Below, in pieces: positions 44,979 to 57,453 of a stretch of DNA of 64,000 bases. The stretch spans positions 30,003,322 to 30,067,321 of the forward strand of contig NC_079137.1 of assembly GCF_945859705.1 (NCBI RefSeq), written 5' to 3'. Within the stretch, counting starts at the first letter, position 1; every line of letters begins with the position of its first letter. Position numbers and translations under genes: made by a program. Origin of the DNA: Episyrphus balteatus (lineage: Eukaryota; Arthropoda; Insecta; Diptera; Syrphidae). The notes under the pieces were generated by a model. That model was given only the letters and a program-made list of their open reading frames with translations. It searched no databases and was not told where the DNA came from.

Positions 44979-47189
44979 GTGAGTGCAACCAAGCGTGTTT
45001 GTGGATTAGTAGTACCTGTCTGGTACATATACAGTAGACACAAAATACTATACAAAAAAAAGACCAATCTAGACTCTGATGGTGTTCCTCATCTAGAAAC
45101 CAACCCATAACTAGTTTATAGGAAACTTACCAATCAACCCAACCTCTCTCACTTTTCAAATCGCATTTTCTTGCTATTTTTGCGCGCTATTTTGTTTTTT
45201 TTTTTCGATTACAAAAAAAACACATACAGAAAAGCTGTTACTAAATACTAACTATAAATATTTAAAAGTTATATGTTTGACTTCCTGCCATCTTAATTGG
45301 AAGCAGATCTAGAAAGGCTCCTTTTACGAACATGAACAAGATCGATTTTATAAACATAGCGTTTTTAACGTTTATTTCAAAAATTAAAACAATTCTATAA
45401 AAGTAAGTTAGTTTAGCTATAAAAACACTTTAAAGCTTCATTAAGCTAACTAACGTTTACAAAACTATGTGTTGTAACCAACTTTGCCTTACAATCAATA
45501 CCCTATAGACCATTTCTATTGGCACCTCAGAAATACAGACGGAAAAAACATCATTTGCCGTAGGATGCAAAATCATTGAACTTTTTTTCATTTTTGTTTT
45601 CTTTTTTTTTCAATTTGTCTTTTGTATTACTCTCCTCTTGATAGACAACGAATTGATTGGATTTTAGAATTGAATTTCAATTCAGTGCATTGGACCTCTG
45701 GACGATACTGGATGGTTGAGGCACTCTGCTGACCGTCCTCGTGTCGTTCATTGTTGTAAGTCTAGTTCATCCGTTGCTCTGTAGTTATCTTATCAAGTTT
45801 TTACCTTTTGACCTCTTTCCCACTTTTTGTTTATTTTTTTTTTTTTGTCATTTTAGATGAAAATTGTGTTTTGCCGCAGTTGTTTTTGTCTTGTTGATTG
45901 CATTGTTGTATACGAGAGATGATTGCGGTATATGTCAATATGGAACTTATCATTTAAAATTTTGCCTTGGTCATATTCAAACTAGAAATGATTGATTGAT
46001 GATAATTCAAAAATTTATTATCATTTATGTATTTTGTTTATGGAGTAGAAATTTTATTACGTAAAACAAAAACGATCGAATGATATTGTTTTGACAATAT
46101 TAACAATCTTTTGTCCCAATTTATATTAACAGCGTCAAAATAATAATAAGATCCAAGTTTATTTTGAAATTTGAAAAATATGTATATTAATCGGTTCTTC
46201 CCCGGAATTGAAATTCAGAATTTTAAGATTTTTTTTTTAATAGACGCTTTTATTTCAAGATTACCATGAAGCTTTTTTAACAGTCCAAGGTTCATAGAAA
46301 AAAGTTAAATCTCGATGGAACTTAATTGCACAAAACAATTTTGATTAAACAATGACATGAGGTATTTGAAATCGAATAAGATCAAAACAAAAATTTTCAA
46401 TAAAGAAGGTTCAACAAAATAACTACTCGCATTTTGATTGGAAATAATATGGTTTTGATAAAATTGACGTTCATTGTTTGAAGGGTTCTTAAGACTGACA
46501 TTTTTGTTCTTCCGAACAAGTTAAGTCAGAACGAAAGCTCACACTCTACAACGATTTGTTAGTCAGCTACTCGTATTAAACGAAGCCTCAAGACCCTTGA
46601 CTCTTTTATCGAATTTTCTTTTGATAAAATCATTCTGTGAGGCGCGTACTAGTACACGATGCCTCTTGAGTTAAGGACTCAAATCTGACATTTCTCTTTT
46701 GATTTAAAATTTGTTGTTGTTGTATTGCACCAGAAAGCAAAAAGAAATGAAAGGGAATATGGAAAACAGAAAAAATGGAAAAAGAAACGTCAAAAAAGAG
46801 TCTCAGAATTTCGACCCACGACTCTCCGGTCGGATAATTTTTTCTTTCATCTTTTTTCTCTTTTGCCCTCGTTATGTTTGAAAAGAGACACGCCTCTTGC
46901 GGCTCCGTGTAACAGCGGACTTATCGACTAAGTCAATTAATAGTCGACTTAACTCAATAGTCGACTTCATGAAAATGACAAATAGGCAGTATCTAATTGG
47001 AAAATATCAAGTTTTGATGATTTAAAAAAAAAAAAATATTCTTTGTAAATCAGAAACTTTTTTTTAACGACTTACATACAATCTTGTGCCCTACCTTTTT
47101 TTAAATTAAAAAAATATATATATTCTCCAATTTTCTTATTATATGAAGCAAGCAATTTAAATTTTGCATGAAAATTCAATATACCATGG
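44979..47189. other. Non-coding, nothing firm
   Basis: Intron-like A/T-rich DNA. At 46918-46972 a short motif TAGTCGACTT occurs three times with slight change (ATCGACTAAGT, TAGTCGACTTAA, TAGTCGACTTCA). The ORF at 46725-46931 is Lys/Arg-rich from purine-rich DNA and is not convincing. Confidence 0.3.
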
Positions 47190-47600
47190 TAAATGTAATT
47201 CATTTTTTGATTATTTTTGATTCTGATACGATGTATAAAATATATATGCGGTTCAAAAAAAATGAAGAAAATTTCCATGGTACCAATTCGAAAGTGTTCT
47301 TTCTCACTAAAAAAAAAAACACCCTTTAACCCGAAATATTTTTATGAGCATATTTTATTATTTTTTTCTATGGTATAGTAAACGTGCATACAAAATTTCT
47401 TCAGCCTACCACTTATTTTCATGGAGTACTTGGTAATATTTTGGCTCTTGTTCTTTAATTAAATGACTATTTATAACGAGTGCAATAACTTTTACCATGA
47501 CTGTCCAGGCACATTGGTATTGGTTTTATTCGATCGGGCGTTAAAAATTACCTTGAAATCATGTATGATATTATATAATGCGGGTGCAATACAGAAAAGC
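47190..47600 (+). repeat. Dispersed repeat, copy 2
   Basis: Related to 3240-3610 in the same orientation, with block order described there. This copy has an extra section around 47390-47430 (CATACAAAATTTCTTCAGCC). Confidence 0.55.
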
Positions 47601-50324
47601 TCCTGAATCTAAGCTTGCTAAGCCGCCTCACTATTATACAGTTTAAGTTGTTTACCGAAACCAAACGTTATACATTGTTGCAAAGGTCTAAACGTCTTGT
47701 TTTCATAACAGTTAACAAATCTAAAGTTTGTGAAAATTTGTCGAAGCTAGATTTTTCGCAACGTATGAAGATAAAAAAAACGTCCTGAATGGTATACCAA
47801 ATATACTCTTATTTTTGTGTTTTTATCATCTGGAGGAACGAATTTTTTATTTTTTCAAATTTGTTTTCTTTTTTGTTTAAATATGTAAATTAACAAAACG
47901 GTAGTATTAATAGTTTTAAGCTTTAAGTAAGTTGAACTCTAGCAGGTTCGTAAGATACAGTCGTGCATTATTGCATCATCAAATTAATTTTGTTTATGAG
48001 GATTCATTTTTTTGATTTTCTATTTTAAAAAATTGGACAACAATTTTGTGGCACCCTGTATATTATGCCTACTTAATATAGCGAATACAATGTCAAAACT
48101 TTTAATGGATTTTTCAACCTTGATTTGGTTTTATATGCATACAAATGTTGGATAAAGTACATTATAAGTACTTTTGGTTATTGCTTTTAAACTGAATTAG
48201 TATTTTCAAATTCATATAAGACTATGTTATATAGTGCAAAGTGGTATATATTTTATTTGTGTTTTTTTTTTACCACAGAAACGCTAAAATATTTCTATAA
48301 GAAAAACCATAAAAAATCTTTCCAATAAATCAAACAAATAAATCTTTTGTCATTGGTTATAAAAACCTATAATATGTTGGAGTATTGTTTTTAATGAAAA
48401 CACGAATATTCTCAAAACAAATTGAAATAAAATCCTTTTCCTCGTTTTCGTTAGTTCCAAGTTAATTTTTTGCCTCTATGTTGAAGTTTTTAAGTGAGTA
48501 ATTGAGTAAGTAATTCTCTTTGGAATTAAATTTGTTTTTAAAGGTAAATTCAACTAAACCCTTTAAAAAAGGCTTAGATATCTACATTTCTTTAAATTGG
48601 TGTATCTCTTTTGATGATTATATTTTCTAGCTATTCGTACGTACCCAATTTGTATTTCAAAAAATCTCCTGAAAATATTTCTTTATAAATATGTAAACAG
48701 ATATATACATAAATAAACATTTATTGTACATTTAATACGAAAACCATTGTTGTGTTTTCAATTCAAAGAATCCACTTGAATCAAAATCAAATTTTTAGCA
48801 ATAATTATGTACTTCAGTATATAAATTTAATATAAATTTTAACAGATTTGGTGAGTTTGAGTTCACATCAATTGTTATAAGTTCCTAATAGAAAATTTGC
48901 GATAAAAATGATAAAAAAATCATTCAAGTAACTATTATTGTTTTTAGTTTAATGGGGAGGGGAATCTTGTCTAAATTATCAAAAGCAAGATAAAGTACCG
49001 TACTGTGTTAACATTATCGATAATACTCTCATAGTATAGCCTAGCAATGCAGTAGCAATCTAACAGTTCACTGCTTCCAATCAACAACATTGGGGTTAAA
49101 TTTAAATTAATCCCTCTATTTTTCTCTCCAAATTTATTTGTAACTCTGTTATACTGCCTTCTCACTATGTCTACAAGTTGTATAATTTATTCGAAATAAA
49201 AGAAGTTCAAAGAAAAAAAAAAAGAAATAAAACACTTTCTCTTTTCATTGGTTTGCAAAAATCACACAAAAAAGTGCTAAAAAAATGAAACTGGACAACA
49301 ACTTTTTTCACATTTTTTTTTTCGATACAATCTTTTCTTTATTCAACACCTCATACAAAACTTAACTTGCAAGAGCAGAGTTTGGTTTTGGTAGAGTTCA
49401 TTTACTTTCAAAAAAAGCCCTTTCTGTCAACTTCTTCATGGTCTTGAACAAAAACACAAAAAAAGTATTAAAAAAAATAAATGAAATTCTTTGGTAGTGT
49501 TCATGCATCTAATGCAGATGATTTCAATCAATGCCAGAAACAGAGTTGCATCCGGGGCAGCATGATGATGATGATGATGCTGATGATTATGTATCTAACC
49601 TTTTCATTGAACATCTAGACTTAATAAGAAAGGAATAGGAACTTCTAGGTATATGTGTCTAAAAAACATTTTTAGGATACCCAGAAGTATCTATTGCCTC
49701 TTTGGTATGATAAATGAATGCAGTGAATGTACAACCTCTTTTCCTACTTTTCTCTTGGTGTTTTTTTTTTTTGGGTGGTCCTATCATTTCTTACACTATA
49801 CACAGTGTGTGATATTGATACCAACATAGCTAGGCTACCATGAGTGTATGTATATGTCTAAATATAAATCCAACCATCTGTTGCATCTGCATTCCAATTC
49901 ATTTCATAAACCGTTGTATCTTGTGTCAATATTTGCATTTGCACATGAAATTCAATTTCAATGGAGAGCCAAAGATATACAGAAAAGGATATCTACATGC
50001 ATATAGGGGAGTAGTAGTGTTCATGGTTACCACTTGAACAAATATCTTTTCAATGCTATGAAAAATAAAAAATTGTTTTTTTGTAGGAAAAAAAGGTTCA
50101 AATATTGGTAGATTCCCAGTTCCTAGCAATCAATGTTTAGTTTTGTAAAGGAAAGTTAGTTTTACACCAAATGTCTTCAATTAAAGAATGAAAAATTTCC
50201 CCCCATCTGAAAATATGTAGAAATGTTTGGAATGAGACCAAATATGGAAAAAATAATTTGGCTACCATGTTTTCATACAATGGCTTATATTAAGTAAATT
50301 ATGGCTTTTTGATGATGTATTCCA
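47601..50324. other. Non-coding; one transposon end near 48050
   Basis: GTGGCACCCTGTATATTA at 48047-48064 is a likely right end of the CAGGGTGTCCC family. A (GAT)n run lies at 49563-49590. The 64-codon ORF at 48971-49165 has no recognisable domain. Otherwise nothing assigned. Confidence 0.35.
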
Positions 50325-50400
50325 GTGTTTCCCAACCTTTTTTGTGGTGCCCCACCAAAACTTTTTCAAAATTTTGTATGCCCTTCTGACATTTTTATGT
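50325..50400 (+). repeat. Isolated hAT-type terminus
   Basis: CAGTGTTTCCCAACCTTTTT followed by GTGGTGCCCCACC matches the common hAT terminal form CAGxGxTTCCCAACC. No partner end was found downstream, so the rest is deleted or diverged. Confidence 0.5.
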
Positions 50401-52486
50401 AGGTACCTTAAAAAAAATTATCACCCAAAGTCTTAACTTAAAGAAAAAACAAAAATGCAATGTCTGATATATTAAAAAATAATGGGCTGGTGAGCCTACA
50501 AAAAAATTTTATTTTCTGGAAATATTTTTTTTCTACGGAATTTATTGAGCAATATAAAATCTCCCTTGGAATTCAATTTCAGAGAACAAGAATTTGACTG
50601 CCAGAAAGCTAAATTTGTATTCACGTTAAACACCAACAAATTCCTAAATCAAATGGGCCTCATCACGAATTTCGAACAAATCCTGAAAAAAAAAAACAAT
50701 CACAAAATCCGTTCGTAATATTTATGAAATTTTCTAATACGAATGGATTTATGATTGTTTTTTTCGGTATTCGTAGATAAGTCGAAAAAAGTTTGAAAAT
50801 AAACAAAAACAATTGATTAATATTTGATTTAAGAGTTGAACAGAAAAGGACAAAACCCATGTGTTTTAAAATGTGCTGAATCAAAAGCATGTATAGAATT
50901 CTTTCCAATAGGGTAAGTAAGAACCAAAAATGCTGATTGAAAGAAAACTTTTCTCCACCACCAAAACGTTTACTTTTCGGTTCCGAACAGTTTAGAACAG
51001 ACTCACTAAACGGAACATAAAACCAAATTGCCCCCCCCCCCCCTATGGGGCAATACTGATCTATTCAGTGTAGGGCCTAAACATTGACCAAATAGTCCAG
51101 ACAAAATAAACATAAAAAAGGGCAAACCCAGAAATAATTCGCATAGGGCTGAAAATTGGTACAGAGCATTTAAATGTCGATTGAAGTAAAATGTCAAAAG
51201 TCCCTAAAAGTCCCATGTGTGCATACAAAGTTATTGAACATTGAAGTTTTAATGTCGAAAATGTAGGTTTTTCATATCTAACTTTGAAACGGGAGAAGCT
51301 ATCAAAGAAAAGTATATGGATGACTTGAAGGTTTTGTAATTCCCTAAAAAAATGTTATGACTTTTTTCTTTCTAAGAGATATCGTTCAGAAGATATCGTG
51401 ATTTTAAAATGTGTCAAATGTAGAAAATATCGGTTTTTTGCCTATTATACTCTTAAACGATGAGTCCTATCGAAAATTTTTCTTTGAAGAACTGTGCTTA
51501 GATACCTAATGTGCTTCTTTATATAACTAAATTTTTTGTGTTTTGTTAAAGAAGTCTTTCAATTGTATTTGGTCAAAAGTGGCAACCATATTGTGCCGGT
51601 ATGGAACTTATCTGTGAAACTGATGGTGCCATTTGCACTCGTCGTAAACATATACCAACCTACAACCTTCATTTCTAGCTAGTTGCTATCACTGAATGCA
51701 ATTCTCCTTTCTGTTTGAATAAAAACAACAACAACAAAAAAAACATTGTTCTGCAACTGTGACACAGTGATTTGTTTTCACTTTTCCAACCTCAGACTCA
51801 GAGACTCTAGCTAGACCCTACATATAACTAAACCAACATATAGATAAAAAAAAAAAAAAAAAACATTGAATAGAAAAGCTCCACATAACAAGATAAACTC
51901 CAACCAAAATCAACCCAAGTTTCATGGTTTATACTTCAATACATACCATGTGTACGGGTGCGGGAATTTTTTCTGTTATCAATTCCAGTTAACTTGCAAC
52001 TTCAGGGCACATAATATGCCACGCATCCGTGTATTGTTGTTCATTTCAATTTGTGTATCTTTTTCTCGGATAAACGATACAAAGAGAAACTTTTAGACTC
52101 GCTGGCAAATAGTCTTTTGATAGAGGAATCCTTTTTTCTTTTTTCTCGAAACGGCTGCTGATACAGTTTGCGAGTTAGAAAAACTTACTAAATAAAACTC
52201 ACAAATTTTGAGTTAATTAAAATGGCATAGTATAGGTATATACATTGGTCCTAGGTTATTATAATGTGGTGCGATTTTGGTTCATAAAAACTATTGAACC
52301 GAAGCTATCAATAAAATATCGATCATAACAAATGCAAACAAAATGGGTCTTTTAATATTGTGCTTGTCTGTCAATCAGACAGTCTGGAAAAAAAAATTAC
52401 TTACAAGGAACAGGTGAAGTCGGAAAATTCTTCTTTTTTTGAAAAGCTAGACAAAAATTTTTCCACGATACTCATAAAGGTTTTGA
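50401..52486. other. Non-coding; repeat-like about 51000-51560
   Basis: A C-run of 14 lies near 51030. The stretch after it (ATCGTTCAGAAGATATCG, TTTTGCCTATTATACTC) reads like a decayed interspersed repeat but no second copy was found here. No gene. Confidence 0.3.
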
Positions 52487-52949
52487 CAGAGGCGTACGTT
52501 GAGTTGCTGGGGCTCTGGGGCAAGACTGAATTTTGGGGCCCCTTTAATATTTGGAGGCCCTTTGATGTAAAAAAAAAAAAAAAGTACGTATACGCCATAC
52601 TTTTTTTTGTATGTATCATTTTTTGCTAAGATTATTAAAGTAATATTTTTTGGGGCCCTAACACAATATTTAATTTTTCTTCAAAAATGCAATTTATTTT
52701 TTTGGGGCCCCTGAGGTATTAATTTTTGTTTTTTGAGATGAAATAGATATTATGTGGCTGGCATCCAATATAGGTAATATAAAAAATATAATTTGTCTCT
52801 CTTCTACCCAAAGGGATTCATGTCAAATATCTTATCTTTTTGCTTCATTACTTTTATTATACGTTGCCTTCTCTGCATTGGGTCCAGTCGGGCCCCTATC
52901 CTCAGTCGGGGGCACCACCCCGCTTGCCCCAATGTTGTGTACGCCCCTG
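52487..52949. mobile_element. hAT-like MITE 'CAG(A/G)GGCGTA'
   Basis: Ends CAGAGGCGTACGTTGAG and, inverted, CAGGGGCGTACACAACATT, then GGGGC on both. Flanks GGTTTTGA and CTTTTTGA match at 6 of 8 positions, a probable decayed 8-bp duplication. The interior has several GGGGCCC(C) palindromes. 463 bp, no ORF. Confidence 0.65.
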
Positions 52950-53295
52950 CTTTTTGACCAATCTTAAAAATAGCAGTAGGGTTCAAAGAGAATATACCGT
53001 GCGATATTACCTATAAAGGAAAAATATAAAAAAAAGCTAATTTTCCGCCTTTCTGCCATTCAGCGAATTTTAAGACCACCGAGATAAGGTAATATCATTA
53101 TCGTTTTCATTTTCGTTCTCTACTGCGCATCTATCCAAAATTTGCAAATGCCGTCGTAAGTTTATGATATTTGATTCGTCGAAGTCAAAAGCAGCAACAA
53201 TATCCAAAACAAATGGCAACAATAATTTCAATAACACAGTTGTCAAAAACTTAGGAAGCCATCTTGAAGACTTTCATCTGACAGTTCTCGTTATA

Positions 53296-53303
53296 CTGAC
53301 AAC
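53296..53303. repeat. 8-bp target duplication, left
   Basis: CTGACAAC, repeated exactly at 53837-53844. Confidence 0.8.
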
Positions 53304-53836
53304 CAGGGCTACCTTTTCGCCTCTATAGAGGCGTTTTCCCTACTTTTTTCACCCAATCCACTTTCCCTCCACTTTTTAAAAATTGTCAAAAAATCCGTCT
53401 TTTTGATATTTTGGTTCCTCTTTTTTAAAATTATGTACGTTTGATTAAAAAAATTTTTGAAAATCAAGCAAAGTGTGACTTAAAACACTTTCAATTATTA
53501 TTATAACGACTCAATTGTAAAAAAAAATATACGTTACTGTTGTTTAGCGCTGATTTGAATTTTATGAGGTTATTTTTGATAAATTTTGTGTTGTTTCTTG
53601 AAGAAATTATGCACAGGTTATGTTTTTTTTATTATTCTTACTATGTTCATACAATTTTAATTTTAAGAAACTGTGTTAAAAGGTTTGTGTTCCGGTTCGG
53701 GAAATGCGCAAATGAGGTATTTTTTGTGGCTGTCGTGCATAACTAATTTTATTTTCACTTTTTTTTATTGGGGCTTCTTTTATTATCAAAATCCTTTTTT
53801 TTTGCCTCTTTTTAAAAATCTATTAAGGTAGTCCTG
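53304..53836. mobile_element. hAT-like MITE 'CAGG(G/A)CTACCTT'
   Basis: Ends CAGGGCTACCTTTTCGCCTC and, inverted, CAGGACTACCTTAATAG with AAAAAGAGGC a little further in. Flanked by a perfect 8-bp duplication CTGACAAC. 533 bp; the small ORF at 53540-53746 lacks any domain feature. Confidence 0.8.
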
Positions 53837-53844
53837 CTGACAAC
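53837..53844. repeat. 8-bp target duplication, right
   Basis: CTGACAAC, identical to 53296-53303. Confidence 0.8.
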
Positions 53845-53958
53845 CTGCGCTTGATATTACCTCTCTCCTAATACCATGCTCATAATTTTTGCACCTTGAC
53901 TAATTATAACTTCACATTGAATCAAATCATCGAAGTGGTTAATGCCCCTTTTTATATA

Positions 53959-54250
53959 CAGGGTTTCCCAAAAGTAATAGTTCAAACGAAATTAAATTTT
54001 CGGACCAAAGTCGTCACTGTCATAAATAAATTTTATTAAAACAAAAAAAAAATTGAAAAAAAAACAACAGGAGCATAAAATTGATCTTTTGAGATCAAAA
54101 CAACGTTTATTGTACAATGAGAGAATTTGGCAATAATGGTTTTATGAAAGAGCTTTACTTTGAAAATCATTTGCGCGTGATATTAAATTTTGTAAGAAAT
54201 AGAAAATATCCATTTCGCAGAATTTAACTCTATTGGAATGTTTACCTATG
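53959..54250 (+). repeat. One-ended copy of CAGGGTGTCCC family
   Basis: TACAGGGTTTCCCAAAAGTA followed by a CAAACGAAAT block resembles the start of palindrome 3 (CAGGGTGTCCCAAAAGTAAT). The inverted second arm is absent: either a deletion derivative or an ancestral non-palindromic form. It abuts the next hAT-like element. Confidence 0.5.
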
Positions 54251-55084
54251 CAGTGCCGGTTTAAGCACTACCGGCGCCCCTGGGCAAGATTGCAATAGCG
54301 CCTCTAAAAAAAAAAATAATTTTAAAACGCTTTCAGCAGTGTTTTGTTGTGATTGAGTTAAGTTGGAAAAATCGTTGAACTAAAATGAATAGAATTATGA
54401 ATTTTAATATTTAACTTATAATAATTGTATGTTGAAATTGTTATTTAATTGGTTTTAATTTTATGTTTCAGTTAAAATTTCAGAGAAACACAATTTTGAA
54501 GAGTTCGGGATTTTAGGTTTTCGGGATTTTTGGTTTTCTGGTTTTTGAGTTTTCGGGATTTAGGGTTTTCTGGATTTTGGGCTTTCTGGATTTTGGATTT
54601 CGGGATTCTGTCCGTCTCCCTTCTGTTTCTATATTCATTATTACAGTCTGGATATTCTCCATAAACTATTTTGTCTCGTCGGTCTATACTTTTCCATATC
54701 CGAAAAAAATAAAGAACCACACTCCCTCTCCATATTACCAGCTATGATTTAGTGATTTATATATAGGAGCGCCTTTGCAAAAATTAAATTGGTTGGAGGA
54801 ATATTAAGATTGCTTTAGTCTTCCAAAAGAAATTGGGGCGCCTTTTGTCCCAAAATTGGGGGCGCCTTCATTCTTCAAAAAGTTAAGGACAAAAAATACG
54901 ACCGCCGTTGAAAAAGTCACATAGAAAAAAAAAATTGGGGCGCCTTTGTGAAAGTACAAATGAATAAAACATCGATTGGAAACACTTCGTTATTTATATA
55001 ACTTTAGTAAAAGTTCGGGGAGCCCCTCAATTCTTGCGCCACTGGGCGACGGCCCAGGCTGCCCCCCCCTTAAAATCGGCCCTG
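54251..55084. mobile_element. hAT-like element 'CAGTGCCGGTTTAAG'
   Basis: Left end CAGTGCCGGTTTAAGCA, with CGGCGCCCCTGGGC inside; right end inverted CAGGGCCGATTTTAAGGGG, with GCCTGGGC. Flanking ACCTATG is repeated on both sides with a 1-2 base offset, a probable 8-bp duplication. Contains the minisatellite below and repeated GGGGCGCCTT motifs. 834 bp. Confidence 0.7.
54495..54605. repeat. Minisatellite, about 16-bp unit
   Basis: Degenerate head-to-tail copies of TTTTCGGGATTTAGG/TTTTCTGGATTTTGG. On the - strand it is read as KIQ/NPENPKS repeats (54472-54720), an artefact of the tandem array and not a gene. Confidence 0.75.
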
Positions 55085-57445
55085 TAACCTATGCTTAATT
55101 CATGGTGACATTTTTTATTAACACTTTTCTATAGTACCTACTAAAAAAATTTGAAGTTCAATGAACGAGCCTATTTTTGATATTTGTCCTACTATTTTGG
55201 CGAATTTATTTTTATATATTATTATGCTTTAATTCTGAGCCAAAATCTGAAAAAAATTCATTTCAAACCACGATAACAACTTTAAAGCTTTAACTTTCAT
55301 TTTATAAATGACAATGAAGTCAAAGAAGAAGAAGGAAAAAGAAAGAAAAAAAAAAAGAAGAACAAAATTAGGAAATTGTGTCAGACCAGCAACCAAGCCA
55401 ACTGTTTGTTGTTGTTGTTTTAATATTCTCATTTTGACAGCGGATCTGTAATCGCAAAAAGCCGTTATTATATGTTGTAAGAAGTTTATGATGCGAGAAA
55501 GTTGCGCTGATTAAAAATTCTGAGACCTTTCAGAAGAATGCCCTGCGTTCATTGTACGTTGCTTGTGCCCATGCTTGATGTGCCTATCCCAAAAAATGCA
55601 GTCGGCGGAAGTTTCCCTTTTTTTCGTTTTCATTTTCGCTGTCACTATCACTATCCACTATACGTCTTATACTCTGCTCGTATTGGGCGAGACGACTTTG
55701 TTGTTTGTATTCAAATGCCGCAGCGAAAGAGAAACTGATCTGATGGTGGTTTTTCAAAATATTTTATTATAGAGTATCAACTGACATGACGTTATTAACC
55801 GATCACATTTGATTAGGTTTGTTATTGGGAGGGAGTTGGCGCTAGAGTTGGTAGATAATTCTATTAAAATGTTGTAGAAAGAAAGTGAAAACTTTAAGAA
55901 TATTTATTGTTTGATTTATGTTGTAATTCCAATGACATCAATAAGGCTGATGGAAATGCTTGATTTGCATAACCAGCTGGAGTCTAGGAATGAGTTCTGG
56001 GTTTATTTAGAGGTCAAATAAGATGAAAAGTCTAATCGAAAATAAGAGGCGGTCAATATGTTAGATGTGGGTATAGGTTCGACCGATGTTAGCGGTTAGA
56101 AGAATTATTATAAATGAAATAAAGGCTTGCCTAAACTGAGATAGTTTTAAATCTTTGTTTGAAATGGAAAGTGTAATTTGTTTAAAAATTTCACTTCACT
56201 TATCTTATCTTTTAGCGCTTTATAATGACAAAAGTACCTAACTGTTAAAAGGGTAATACTCAATAATAAAAAAATATTACTATAAGCTGGAACTGAACCA
56301 ATATTTCAAGCGTGATAGTCCATTGCACTAATCATTGTTAAAGACAATTGAAGACAATATTTTGAAGTTTATTTGTAAAATGTTTTCAGCACAGTATGAA
56401 ACTATTAAAAAAAATTTTTAACTGATATTTCAAACAAGTTGTCGATGTTTACTTTATAGTAGTTTTTAATTTTTATAATGCGTCATGGTTCATGAACATT
56501 AAAAAATTTCATGAATTGTATGTGGGCATGTCAACATTTATTTAAAAAAAATAAGTGTTGTTTTGACACTCGCTATAGAGGTAGGTATTGCAAAATGATT
56601 AGTTATTATGTTGTTAATTGGTTAAAGACCCATTTAAATATTGAAAAATCATAACCTTGTAACAATTTGTTTCTAGATCTAAAGTTGAAGTTCAATGAAC
56701 GAAAGACAATACAAGTAGAAAATTTAATGTACAGCAAAATTATGTGTGGGTTTATGTTTTAATTTGCCTTCAGAGAGTGTGTATCATTTGTTGAAATACG
56801 TACATACCTGCTTTTAAGAAGTGAGTTAATAAGAAAAGCAAGCTATCTGAGTTTCTCCATATTCAATTAGGTACCTATATAGTTTAATTTAACAAAAAAA
56901 CTTTTAATTATTTAAAGTTCTCTAGTTTCTGCCCTGGTATCAAGGAGTTTAGTTTCAAAGAATCTGGTGTACTTTTTTTCCAAAAGGAACAATCAAATAT
57001 AGTGGCTTCACTTCATAAACACTTTCATTAATCAGTGGTCTTTTGCTATTAATCAATTAATTAATATCAATGAAAAAAGAAGTGTCAGTTAAGAAAATCT
57101 TATAGAAAATTAATTTGAAATTTTGTATCTATTTAGATTTTTATCTATTGAGTACCTTATGTATAATTTAATGTTAAATTTTCGATGCATGAAAAATATA
57201 AGTTAAATAAGAACCATTATTACAGTGAGGTACCAACTTCTGTTTAGTATACATAGGTAAGCATATCAAAAGGGATCTGTCTGTTTTTTATGAAATGAAG
57301 GTCAGAATAAGCGTTAGGAATAATTTTTCAAAATAGTAAGAAATTTAGCTAAATTAAACCAAAAAGTTGTTCGATCTTGAGTTTTATTACAGTGGTGCTC
57401 AAAAATTTGGTCCACCTTTTTTTCGAATTTTCTCATAAAATAAAT
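55085..57445. other. Non-coding, nothing recognised
   Basis: 55440-56120 is less A/T-rich and could be regulatory. The overlapping ORFs at 55538-55772 have no domain features. The rest is A/T-rich. Confidence 0.35.
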
Positions 57446-57453
57446 ACCTACAT
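57446..57453. repeat. 8-bp target duplication, left
   Basis: ACCTACAT, repeated exactly at 58939-58946. Confidence 0.8.

Noticed and set aside
48971..49165. 64-codon - strand ORF that looked compositionally gene-like
   Set aside because: No conserved motif, no extension by splicing on either side.
49561..49590. Short ATG/GAT repeat considered as a CRISPR-like or coding array
   Set aside because: A simple trinucleotide microsatellite without spacers.
54472..54720. Repetitive Lys/Asn/Pro ORF, suggestive of a repeat protein
   Set aside because: Direct consequence of a minisatellite within a transposon; too short and without a plausible start context.
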